This document shows positions 1-7,162 of a DNA stretch of 9,689 nt, piece by piece. Where the stretch lies: contig DAOWJH010000111.1 in NCBI GenBank assembly GCA_030640495.1, positions 1 through 9,689 on the forward strand, written 5' to 3'. Positions within the stretch are counted from its first letter, which is position 1, and every line of letters begins with the position of its first letter. The position numbers and the translations under genes are program-made. The notes beneath the pieces are model-generated. The model was not told the origin of the DNA. It saw nothing but the letters and a program-made list of their open reading frames with translations, and made no database searches. The DNA comes from Dehalococcoidia bacterium. GTDB lineage: Bacteria > Chloroflexota > Dehalococcoidia > Dehalococcoidales > DAOWJH01.

Positions 1-26
1 AATCTTATAATTATGCTAAAATAAGC

Positions 27-91
27 TGTCATTCTGAATGTAACCAAGTGGAATGAAGAATCTGGGATTCTTCGCTGCGCTCAGAATGACA
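27..91. repeat. Imperfect palindromic intergenic repeat
   Basis: Two perfect inverted-repeat arms are visible. The outer arms are 11 bp: TGTCATTCTGA at 27-37 and TCAGAATGACA at 81-91. The inner arms are 8 bp: GAAGAATC at 55-62 and GATTCTTC at 66-73, around a 3-nt loop. The spacers between outer and inner arms are unequal, 17 nt on the left and 7 nt on the right, so the folded form has a bulged middle. The sequence resembles a family of dispersed repeats (GTCATTCTGA...GAAGAATCT) that I recall from Chloroflexota and other environmental genomes; that resemblance is from memory. It lies upstream of the Rad50-like gene. It is not followed by a T-run on either strand, so it does not look like a standard terminator. 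No second copy is present in this window. Confidence 0.75.
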
Positions 92-154
92 AGGGAGATA
101 GATATTATTTCTATTACTAAAAAGTGGGTAAGTATGCTATCTGAGGCTTATTAA

Positions 155-2725
155 ATGATTCCTATTAAGCTAAAGATGCACAATTTTATGTGTTACCGGG
201 ATAATGTGCCACCGCTTTCTTTTGATGGTATCCACACCGCATGCATCTCAGGCAATAACGGTAACGGTAAGTCGGCACTGATTGATGCTATGACATGGGC
301 ATTATGGGGGAAGACCAGGGCTAAGAGTGACGACGACCTTGTTCGCCTGGGTCAGAGTGAAATGGGGGTGGAGTTTGACTTCGCTGTAGGACAACAATCG
401 TATCGCATTATACGTAAACACTCCAAGTCCAGACGTAGAGGGCGGTCGGGACAAACCATCTTAGAATTTCAGATAGCTGGCGGGAATGGCTTCAGGTCAA
501 TTACAGGCGATAGTATGACCCAGACGCAGCAGAAAATTATTGATGTTCTACATATGGACTACCCTACATTCACTAACAGTGCCCTGCTGCTACAAGGTCA
601 CGCTGACGAGTTCACTATCAAGCGACCGGTGGAGCGCAAGCAAGTGCTAGCTGATATTCTGGGGCTTTCCTTTTACGATGAGCTTGAAGAGCAGGCTAAA
701 GAGCTAGCCAAGCAGCAGGAAACGGAAAAGGCGCAACTTGATAGCACAATTAAGGAGATTAGTGATGGATTAGCCCAAAAGCCAGCCTATGAAGCTGAGT
801 TTGAAAAAGCGCAGAGCGAACTCTCCCATATAGAAAAGGTAATAAAGGAGCAAGAATCCAGGCTTAATAGCCTCAGGCAGGAAAAGGAATCGTTGGAAAA
901 CAAGAAGCTGCAACTAACCCAGCTAGAGGAGCACATAAGAGATACTGAAAGAGACCTAGAGCGTTGGGGTGACCAAGTTAAACAACATCGCTCCCACCTC
1001 AAAGAGTATGAGGAGTTGATAGCCCAGCGGGCAGCTATTGAAGAAGGCTATGCGCAATTTATTGAAGCCAAGAAACTAAGTAGTGAGCTCGACCAGAAGT
1101 TTAGACTAGTCACCACTCTAAACGAAGGTAAGCATCGGCTAGAGATGACTATTGCTCAAGCCAGGCAAGAGCTGCTTAAAGACCATGCCCTAGTTCAAAG
1201 AGGGATTGAGGAGCTGGAGGCTAGCTCACAAAAGCTACCCCGACTGAAAAATGAGCAACAACAGTTCCAGGTTCAACTACGCCACCTGGCTGAGGTGGAA
1301 GAAATACTACGCAAAAAAAGAGGGGGTAGCCAAGAACTACGAACTCAAGTTTCCCACCTAGAATCTAATAAAACTCAACTAGAACAGGAAATAAAGGAAA
1401 TAGAAGAAAAGCTTGACCTCTTGTTAACCCAAAGTGGTACTAAGTGCCCCCTATGTGAGACAGATGTGGGTATAGACGGTTTAAAGCTCATTGAAGCCAA
1501 ATATACTGCCGATAGGCACAGTAAATCTGATTCTCTAAGGTCAAGTCAAACCGAGCTAGCTCACAAGAAAACAGAGCTGGAGTCAGTTGAGAATGAGGTA
1601 TCCCAGCTGGAAACAAAGCTAAATCAAGATAGAGCAACAATACAAGGTAAAGTTAGTATCCTTAGCCAATCAATCTCTGAAGCTGAAAAGGCTGGTATTA
1701 AGCTATGCGAAGAAGGAAAAGGATTGGCTGAAATTGAACAGCGCCTAGCCAGAAATGATTTTGCAACTACTGAGCAAGAGGCCTGGCACGAGCTTGAAGG
1801 TGAATTAGCTAAACTTGATTACGATTCGGAGCAACACGAACAGGTGCGCCGCCAACTGACCAATCTAGAACAATATGAAAGTCTCAAGCGAAGGTTGGAG
1901 GAAGTTGATAGGCTCATCAACCAAGAAAAAGAGGCTCTTGCTAGAGCCGAGCAAGCCGCTGAAGAATTGCGCCAGAGCCTAGAGGCTGATAATCAAAAAA
2001 GGCAAGACCTGAGTCAAGAGCTTAATTTACTGCCACAGCTGGCCAATGATTTAATACAGGCTGAAACTGAACACCAAGCGCTAGCCGCACAACAAAAACA
2101 AGCCCAAGAAATAATGTGGAGTGTAAAGCTAAAGCTACAGCACTGTTCTGAACTGGAGATAAAGAAGAAGGAAAAGGAAAGGCTACTGGCTCAAGCCTCA
2201 AAGCAGGAGAAAATCTATAGAGACCTAGCTCAAGCCTTCGGCAAGAAGGGAATACAAGCTTTGCTCATTGAAATGGCGCTTCCAGAAATTGAAGTTGAAG
2301 CCAACAGGCTGCTGGGACGCATGACTGATAATAGAATGCATGTCAAAATTGAAACACAGCGGCAAACAAAAAAGGGAGATGTTATTGAAACCCTGGATAT
2401 CAATATCTCTGATGAGCTGGGGATGCGAAATTACGAAATGTTTAGCGGTGGTGAAGCCTTCCGCATTAACTTTGCCATTCGTATTGCCCTATCCAAGCTA
2501 CTAGCCAAGCGAGCTGGGGCACCACTTCCCACATTGGTCATTGATGAAGGCTTTGGCACTCAAGATAGTGCTGGCATAGAAAAACTTAAGGAGGCGATAA
2601 ACTCTATTCAGGACGACTTTGACAAGATACTTGTCATCACTCATATTGATGAGCTTGGAGATGCCTTTCCCACCCGCATTGATGTTATCAAAACTGCCGA
2701 AGGCTCAACCCTTGAAGTGAGTTAG
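155..2725 (+). CDS. sbcC: Rad50/SbcC-like SMC-family ATPase with zinc hook
   Basis: This is an 856-residue ABC-type DNA-repair ATPase of the Rad50/SbcC family. In that family it partners the Mre11/SbcD nuclease to process DNA ends and hairpins. All core motifs are present: Walker A GNNGNGKS (33-40), a Q-loop glutamine near Q147 (LLLQGHADEF), signature FSGGE (763-767), Walker B LVIDEG (794-799, catalytic E798) and switch histidine H830. Between the two ATPase halves lie two long charged coiled-coil segments separated by the zinc-hook motif CPLC (431-434), which dimerises Rad50 through a shared zinc ion. The length is close to archaeal Rad50 and shorter than E. coli SbcC (about 1050 residues). 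The ATG is supported by GAGG at 143-146 with 8-nt spacing. No sbcD/mre11 gene is visible; at least 154 bp of non-coding DNA precedes the gene, so any nuclease gene lies outside the window or elsewhere. The family is certain; the choice between the names rad50 and sbcC is convention. Confidence 0.95.
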   Translation: MIPIKLKMHNFMCYRDNVPPLSFDGIHTACISGNNGNGKSALIDAMTWALWGKTRAKSDDDLVRLGQSEMGVEFDFAVGQQSYRIIRKHSKSRRRGRSGQTILEFQIAGGNGFRSITGDSMTQTQQKIIDVLHMDYPTFTNSALLLQGHADEFTIKRPVERKQVLADILGLSFYDELEEQAKELAKQQETEKAQLDSTIKEISDGLAQKPAYEAEFEKAQSELSHIEKVIKEQESRLNSLRQEKESLENKKLQLTQLEEHIRDTERDLERWGDQVKQHRSHLKEYEELIAQRAAIEEGYAQFIEAKKLSSELDQKFRLVTTLNEGKHRLEMTIAQARQELLKDHALVQRGIEELEASSQKLPRLKNEQQQFQVQLRHLAEVEEILRKKRGGSQELRTQVSHLESNKTQLEQEIKEIEEKLDLLLTQSGTKCPLCETDVGIDGLKLIEAKYTADRHSKSDSLRSSQTELAHKKTELESVENEVSQLETKLNQDRATIQGKVSILSQSISEAEKAGIKLCEEGKGLAEIEQRLARNDFATTEQEAWHELEGELAKLDYDSEQHEQVRRQLTNLEQYESLKRRLEEVDRLINQEKEALARAEQAAEELRQSLEADNQKRQDLSQELNLLPQLANDLIQAETEHQALAAQQKQAQEIMWSVKLKLQHCSELEIKKKEKERLLAQASKQEKIYRDLAQAFGKKGIQALLIEMALPEIEVEANRLLGRMTDNRMHVKIETQRQTKKGDVIETLDINISDELGMRNYEMFSGGEAFRINFAIRIALSKLLAKRAGAPLPTLVIDEGFGTQDSAGIEKLKEAINSIQDDFDKILVITHIDELGDAFPTRIDVIKTAEGSTLEVS

Positions 2726-2730
2726 CTAGC

Positions 2731-3282
2731 TTACAGTCCGAGGTCAGCAGCAACTGCCTGCATTGCTTCCAGACCCAGCTCAATAAATTCGTCACGCTCA
2801 AGCCCAATTTCACTACACTGGGAGATTTGCTGTCTGTTTGCCCCGGCGGCAAATCTCTCTTCTTTAAACCTTTTCTTCACCGACTTGGCTTCAAGACTAG
2901 CCAATTTTTTATCCGGACGAATCAGGGCAGCAGCAGTAATCAAGCCGGTTAGGGGGTCAGCACAAAATAGGGCTTTATCAAGCTTGGTCTCCCGTGGAAT
3001 GCCATGCGCCTCATTATGGCATAGGATAGCGTGAGCCATGACCTCACTGGCTCCTAGTTCTCGAACTAGGTCAGCCCCCAGCTTGCTATGAGTACTCATA
3101 TCCCCCCCAGTGAGCTCCGCATCTATATCATGAAGGAGCCCGGTAAGTCCCCACTCCTCCTCATCCTCGCCAAGGCGCTTGGCTAAAGCACGCATAATAG
3201 CCTCAGTGGCAAGCATATGCTTCACCAGATTTTCATTCCCCACATTAACCTTGATGGAGCTAAGTGCTTCTTTCCGAGTCAT
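2731..3282 (-). CDS. HD-domain (HDIG-type) metal-dependent phosphohydrolase
   Basis: This 183-residue protein is probably cytosolic. It carries the HD-superfamily metal-binding pattern: H22, the HD pair H51-D52 (in LLHDID), histidines H65, H84 and H89, and a distal aspartate D109 (in FCADPLTG). HD proteins hydrolyse phosphate esters such as nucleotides or cyclic nucleotides; the substrate here cannot be read from sequence. The C-terminal third (about 120-183) is helical and charged, without a recognised domain. The ATG is well supported: AAGGAGG at 3288-3294 on the - strand with 5-nt spacing. The first 23 bp overlap the 3' end of MFS1, so it is very likely the last gene of the transporter operon and may be translationally coupled. 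Its 3' end is 5 bp from the stop of the convergent Rad50-like gene, with no room for a private terminator. A decayed copy of its first ten codons sits at 5883-5912. Confidence 0.9.
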   Translation of the reverse strand: MTRKEALSSIKVNVGNENLVKHMLATEAIMRALAKRLGEDEEEWGLTGLLHDIDAELTGGDMSTHSKLGADLVRELGASEVMAHAILCHNEAHGIPRETKLDKALFCADPLTGLITAAALIRPDKKLASLEAKSVKKRFKEERFAAGANRQQISQCSEIGLERDEFIELGLEAMQAVAADLGL

Positions 3283-4516
3283 TTTCCCCTCCTTTACGAG
3301 TGATTGGTTTTAAGAATAAGGCTAATATAATAGCTATAATGCTGAGCCCAACGCAAATCAAGAAAGCGGGCTGATAGCTACTGGTTATATCAAATATCCT
3401 CCCTGCCAGAGTCGGACCAATAGCCTCTCCAATTGTTAAGCCAAAGGTAACAGCACCTAGAATCACACCGAGTGAACTCAAGCCAAATAGCTCAGCCACC
3501 ATTAATGATATTAAAGCTGCCCAGCCTCCATAGGCAAAGCCAAAAACAACAGCAAAGAGGTAAAACATCCACAGCTCTTTGGTAACTAAAAGCCAAAGTA
3601 AAGCAACTGACATCAGGATAAAACAAACGGTAATAACTAGCTTATTACCAATTCTATCACCAGCACTACCCATTATAATCCTACCAGCAATACTTACTCC
3701 ACCGATAATAGCCAAAATATTGGCGGCACTGGCTGCTGAAATTTCCAGCTCAGTGGCATGGATAACAATATGAACCATTATAGCCTGTACAGAAACACCA
3801 AAACAGAGGAACATTGCATAAAGCATCCAGAATTGCCTGGTATGAATCGCTCTCTGAAGAGAAAACCCTCTGGCTTCTAAGTTTAAGCTTCCTTGCTCCG
3901 CTTCACCCTCACCATACGGCGACAACCCTATCTGACTCGGGTCACGCTTGAGAAATTGGGCTGCCAATATTATTAATACCAAAACTATAATACCAATAAT
4001 AGTATAGGAGGCACGCCAGCCATAGCTAGAGATAAGCCAATTGGCTAGCGGGGGCATAACCATTGTGCCTGCACCTATCCCAGCTATAACAATGCCGGTC
4101 ATCAGCCCTCTTCTCTTAACAAACCACCTTGATACTGCAGATACTGCTGAAACGTAAGCACCACTCAAGCCAATACCTACTATCACCCCATAGAACAGGT
4201 ATAACTGCCAGATAGTACTAATCTGCGACATTAATAAATAGCCTGAACCTAAAAACAAGCCGCACCCTGTCACAACTATCCGGGGGCCAAGCCTGTCACT
4301 TAATCTCCCGGCAAAAATACCAAGAAAACCACTTAATACGAAAGCAAGTGAGTAGGCGCCTGAGGTGGCTGCCCTTGTCCAGCCAAACTCTATTAATACT
4401 GGCTTGAAAAAGACACCAAAGCAATAGAATGCCCCCCAAGTTACCACCATGATAAAGAAGGCAGCCAAAGCTATAATATAGCCATAGAAGAGTTTAGGAG
4501 CCCTATTTTTAGTCAA
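3260..4516 (-). CDS. MFS transporter, array copy 1 (monocarboxylate/OFA-like)
   Basis: This 418-residue integral membrane protein has about twelve predicted helices in two six-helix halves, joined by a polar loop at about 190-222. MFS motif A is GRLSDRLGPR (70-79) between helices 2 and 3, with its weaker repeat GSAGDRIGNK (283-292) in the second half. The segment FGVFFKPVLIEFGW (33-46) is typical of the YcxA-like/monocarboxylate and oxalate-formate-like branch, which mostly moves small organic anions. Substrate and direction are unknown. E364 in predicted helix 11 is a notable buried charge. The start codon is TTG (4514-4516), chosen because AAAGGA (4523-4528) lies 6 nt upstream and because MFS3 has a TTG at the equivalent position. 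The gap to the stop of MFS2 is 15 bp, and the gene overlaps the HD gene by 23 bp. By hand count it is about 83% identical to MFS2 over the first 406 residues. Confidence 0.92.
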   Translation of the reverse strand: MTKNRAPKLFYGYIIALAAFFIMVVTWGAFYCFGVFFKPVLIEFGWTRAATSGAYSLAFVLSGFLGIFAGRLSDRLGPRIVVTGCGLFLGSGYLLMSQISTIWQLYLFYGVIVGIGLSGAYVSAVSAVSRWFVKRRGLMTGIVIAGIGAGTMVMPPLANWLISSYGWRASYTIIGIIVLVLIILAAQFLKRDPSQIGLSPYGEGEAEQGSLNLEARGFSLQRAIHTRQFWMLYAMFLCFGVSVQAIMVHIVIHATELEISAASAANILAIIGGVSIAGRIIMGSAGDRIGNKLVITVCFILMSVALLWLLVTKELWMFYLFAVVFGFAYGGWAALISLMVAELFGLSSLGVILGAVTFGLTIGEAIGPTLAGRIFDITSSYQPAFLICVGLSIIAIILALFLKPITRKGGENDSERST

Positions 4517-4531
4517 GTGTATTCCTTTCGC

Positions 4532-5767
4532 TCAATCAGAATTATAATGTGCGATTGGTTTTAAGAATAAGGCTAATATAATAGCTATAATACTGAGCCC
4601 AGCGCAAATCAAGAAAGCGGTCTGATAGCTAGCGGTTATATCAAATATCCCCCCTGCCAGAGCCGGACCAATAGCCTCTCCGATTGATATGCCAAAGTTA
4701 ACAGCACCTAGAATCACACCGAGTGAACTCAAGCCAAATAACTCAGCCACTATTAATGACAATAAGGCTGTCCAACCTCCATAGGCAAAGCCAAAGATAA
4801 CAGCAAATAGATAGAACATCCACAACTCTTTGGTGGCTAAAAGCCACAGTAAAGCAGCCGACATCAGGATAGAACAAGTGGTAACAGCTAGCTTATTACT
4901 AATTCTATCACTAGCACTACCCACTATAATCCTACCAGCAATACTTACCCCACCGATAACAGCCAAAATATTAGCGGCACTGGCCACTGAAATTTCCAGG
5001 TCAGTGGCATGGGGAACAATGTGAACTGCTATAGCCTGTACAGAAACACCAAAGCAGAGGAACATTACACAAAGCATCCAGAATTGCCTGGTATGAATCG
5101 CTCTCTGAAGAGAAAACCCTCCGGCTTCTAAGTTTAAGCTTCCTTGCTCCGCTTCACCCTCACCATACGGCGATAACCCTATCTGACTCGGGGCACGCTT
5201 GAGAAATTGGACTGCCAATATCACTAATACTAAAACTATAATACCAATAATAGTATAGGAGGCACGCCACCCATAGCTAGAGTTAAGCCAATTTGCTAGT
5301 GGGGGCATAACCATTGTACCCACACCTACACCAGCTAAAACAATGCCAGTCATTAGCCCTCTTCTTTTAACAAACCACCTTGGTATAGTAGATGCCAACG
5401 GAACATACATGCCACTCAAGCCAATACCTAGTATCACCCCATAGAACAGGTATAGCTGCCAGATAGCATTAATCTGCGACATTAATAAGTAGCCTGAAGC
5501 TAAAAACAAGCCACACCCTGTCATAACTATCCGGGGACCAAACCTATCATTTAGTCTGCCTACGCCGATAGCCAGAAATCCGTAAAGAAGGCAACATAAT
5601 GAATAGGCACCTGAGGTGGCTGCCCTTGTCCAGCCAAACTCTATTAGTACTGGCTTGAAAAAGACGCCAAAGCAGTAGAATGTTCCATAGGCTATCACCA
5701 TGATAAGGAAGGCATCCAAAGTTACAATATAGCCGTAGAAGAGTTTAGGTTTTTTGTCTGTGGTCAA
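4532..5767 (-). CDS. MFS transporter, array copy 2 (start corrected to an internal TTG)
   Basis: This is a 411-residue, twelve-helix MFS protein of the same monocarboxylate/OFA-like branch as its neighbours. Motif A is GRLNDRFGPR (70-79) and its second-half counterpart is GSASDRISNK (283-292). The reading frame is open to an upstream TTG at 5789-5791, but that start would place the ribosome-binding site GGGAGGG (5777-5783) inside the gene. TTG at 5765-5767 has that site 9 nt upstream and gives an N-terminus, MTTDKKP, equal to that of MFS4, so I use it. Differences from MFS1 cluster in helix 1 (15-29), helix 2 (58-69) and the region after helix 4 (123-129); the central loop is nearly identical. 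D18 in helix 1 is unique to this copy, and E364 in helix 11 is shared with MFS1. The C-terminus, YNSD, matches MFS4. Substrate unknown. Confidence 0.92.
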   Translation of the reverse strand: MTTDKKPKLFYGYIVTLDAFLIMVIAYGTFYCFGVFFKPVLIEFGWTRAATSGAYSLCCLLYGFLAIGVGRLNDRFGPRIVMTGCGLFLASGYLLMSQINAIWQLYLFYGVILGIGLSGMYVPLASTIPRWFVKRRGLMTGIVLAGVGVGTMVMPPLANWLNSSYGWRASYTIIGIIVLVLVILAVQFLKRAPSQIGLSPYGEGEAEQGSLNLEAGGFSLQRAIHTRQFWMLCVMFLCFGVSVQAIAVHIVPHATDLEISVASAANILAVIGGVSIAGRIIVGSASDRISNKLAVTTCSILMSAALLWLLATKELWMFYLFAVIFGFAYGGWTALLSLIVAELFGLSSLGVILGAVNFGISIGEAIGPALAGGIFDITASYQTAFLICAGLSIIAIILALFLKPIAHYNSD

Positions 5768-5776
5768 GTATAAATT

Positions 5777-5783
5777 CCCTCCC
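5777..5783 (-). promoter_or_regulatory. Ribosome-binding site that fixes the MFS2 start
   Basis: GGGAGGG on the - strand lies 9 nt upstream of the TTG at 5765-5767. The equivalent site before MFS4 (AAAGGAG, 8408-8414) has the same 9-nt spacer, and the spacer sequence AATTTATAC is identical in both. This supports TTG 5767 over the upstream in-frame TTG at 5791. Confidence 0.8.
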
Positions 5784-5841
5784 TTAATCAAAAATGACCC
5801 CGTCTAATAAATCCTACCCATCCACAGAGAAATCAACGAAA

Positions 5842-5855
5842 GTCAACCGGTCAAA
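5842..5855. promoter_or_regulatory. Conserved TTGAC-repeat element upstream of MFS2
   Basis: On the - strand this reads TTTGACCGGTTGAC, two TTGAC units 8 nt apart. A near copy (TTTGACCAGTTGAC, 8512-8525) lies upstream of MFS4, with AGAAAT close by in both places. It may be a shared operator or promoter part, or simply the leftover end of the duplicated unit. No convincing -10 box is correctly spaced from it, so a promoter call is weak. Confidence 0.4.
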
Positions 5856-5882
5856 ACGCAGGTGAAGAATTTGGCTAAAGAT

Positions 5883-5912
5883 AACAGAGCTAAGTGCTTC
5901 TTCTCAGGTCAT
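5883..5912 (-). pseudogene. Fossil 5' end of the HD-domain gene
   Basis: Read on the - strand from 5912, this is ATG ACC TGA GAA GAA GCA CTT AGC TCT GTT. The real HD gene begins ATG ACT CGG AAA GAA GCA CTT AGC TCC ATC. By hand, 23 of 30 bases match in frame without gaps. This includes 16 consecutive identical bases (5887-5902 against 3257-3272), and all seven differences are transitions. Codon 3 is a stop, so it cannot be translated as an HD protein. Its ATG overlaps the TGA of MFS3 (ATGA), as the real HD start overlaps MFS1. The real and fossil ATGs are 2630 bp apart, matching the array period. Upstream, the fossil keeps a weakened purine-rich site. Beyond codon 10 I see no further similarity, so this marks the edge of the duplicated segment. 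Confidence 0.82.
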
Positions 5913-7147
5913 CTTGCCCTTTCTACATTAGTGACTGGTTTTAAAAGTAAGGTTAGTATAAAGCCTACAATACAGACTACAGTAAAAACCAAGAAAGCTA
6001 GCTGATAGCTACTGGTTACATCAAATATGTGCCCAGCCAGAACCGGGCCAATAGCACCCCCAATTGTGGTAGGGCAGAAAACAGCACCAAGGATTGCACC
6101 GTGTGAACTCAGCCCAAAAAACTCAGCTACTGATGGTGAGATCAAGGCAAAAAAGCCCCCATGGGCAAAGCCATATACACAGGCAAACAAGTATAACATC
6201 CACAACTCTTTGGCCACTAGCATCCAAAGTAAAGACACTAATAGTATAAGAAAGCAAACAATTATTGCCAACCTATTTCCAGCCTTATCGCCAGCACTAC
6301 CCATTACAAACCTACCGATAATACTTACCCCCCCGATAACAGCCAAAATATTGGCGGCACTGACTGCTGAAATTCCCAAGTCAGTGGCATGGGGAACAAT
6401 GTGCACGATAATAGCCTCGACGCAGAAAGTAACGAGTAAGAATATCACACAAAGCATCCAGAATTGCCTAGCGTGAATTGCTTCTTGGAGAGAAAACCCT
6501 CCATCTGCCGAATTTAAACAGCCAATATTTACCTTCTCTTCACCGTCTGGCAACTGCCCCATTTGAGCCGGGTCACGTCTTAGAAATTGGGCTACTAATA
6601 TAATGAAGACCAGAGCTATAATACCTATAATAAAATAGGAGGTGCGCCAGCCATAGCTAGAGATGAGCCAATTTGCTATGGGGGGCATAATCACCATGCC
6701 TATACCGGCGCCAGCTTTGACAATGCCACTCATCATTCCCCTTCTCCGGACAAACCATCTAGCTATGGTAGATAATGATAGAACATCCATACCACTCATA
6801 CCAATACCTACTATCACACCATAGAACAAATACAGCTGCCAAATAGTACTAATCTGCGACATTAATAAATAGCCTGAACCTAAAAACAAGCCGCAGACTA
6901 CCATAATCATCCTGGGACCAAGCCTATCGTTTAGTCCGCCTACAATAATGCTAATAAAGCCCAATATAAGGAAAGACAATGAGAAGGCACCTGAAATCAT
7001 AGCTCTCGTCCAGCCAAACTCAATCAACAACGGATTAAAGAAGACACCAAAGGTGCTGCATAGGCCCCACCCCACCACCTGAAGGAAAAAGCCAGCTAAA
7101 ACTATAATATAGCCGTAGAAAAATTTGGGAGCCCCATTTTTAGCCAA
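5909..7147 (-). CDS. MFS transporter, array copy 3 (monocarboxylate/OFA-like)
   Basis: This 412-residue MFS protein has about twelve predicted helices, motif A GGLNDRLGPR (70-79) and the second-half counterpart GSAGDKAGNR (283-292). The N-terminus (MAKNGAPKFFYGYII) matches MFS1, its positional partner in the duplicated pair. The start is TTG (7145-7147) with AAGGGA (7154-7159) 6 nt upstream, the same layout as MFS1. Three charged residues sit within or at the edge of predicted helices where MFS1 and MFS2 are uncharged: D121 (after helix 4), K144 (helix 5) and E244 (helix 7). The helix-11 glutamate of MFS1 and MFS2 is replaced by glycine. A different or differently charged substrate is possible but unproven. 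The gap to the MFS4 stop is 15 bp. The stop TGA overlaps the ATG of the HD-gene fossil. Confidence 0.92.
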   Translation of the reverse strand: MAKNGAPKFFYGYIIVLAGFFLQVVGWGLCSTFGVFFNPLLIEFGWTRAMISGAFSLSFLILGFISIIVGGLNDRLGPRMIMVVCGLFLGSGYLLMSQISTIWQLYLFYGVIVGIGMSGMDVLSLSTIARWFVRRRGMMSGIVKAGAGIGMVIMPPIANWLISSYGWRTSYFIIGIIALVFIILVAQFLRRDPAQMGQLPDGEEKVNIGCLNSADGGFSLQEAIHARQFWMLCVIFLLVTFCVEAIIVHIVPHATDLGISAVSAANILAVIGGVSIIGRFVMGSAGDKAGNRLAIIVCFLILLVSLLWMLVAKELWMLYLFACVYGFAHGGFFALISPSVAEFFGLSSHGAILGAVFCPTTIGGAIGPVLAGHIFDVTSSYQLAFLVFTVVCIVGFILTLLLKPVTNVERAR

Positions 7148-7162
7148 GTCTATTCCCTTCTC

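Larger units (their letters stand above)
3253..5855. repeat. Tandem duplication unit A (HD 5' end, MFS1, MFS2, upstream element)
   Basis: This is the left copy of a large direct repeat. Matching landmarks in the right copy (5883-8525) are 2631 bp away for the MFS1/MFS3 starts, the MFS2/MFS4 starts and the MFS2/MFS4 stops. They are 2630 bp away for the HD ATG and its fossil, and 2670 bp for the TTGAC element. The 15-bp gap between MFS2 and MFS1 recurs between MFS4 and MFS3. Divergence between copies is substantial, so this is an old duplication. Confidence 0.85.

Noticed and set aside
6..11. TATAAT as a -10 promoter box for the Rad50-like gene
   Set aside because: The matching -35 region would lie outside the window, the box is about 145 bp from the start codon, and such AT-rich hexamers are common by chance.
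133..138. TATGCT as a -10 box just upstream of the Rad50-like gene
   Set aside because: No acceptable -35 hexamer at 16-18 bp spacing, and it would leave only about a dozen bases of leader before the ribosome-binding site.
2721..2734. Near-palindrome GTTAGCTAGCTTAC at the convergent stops
   Set aside because: It has no loop and no flanking T-run, so it does not qualify as a bidirectional terminator.
6027..6476. 149-codon open frame on the + strand
   Set aside because: It lies wholly opposite MFS3, has no ribosome-binding site or recognisable domain, and short versions appear opposite MFS1 and MFS2 at matching places (3579-3773, 4830-5024). This is what a hydrophobic gene's reverse strand produces.
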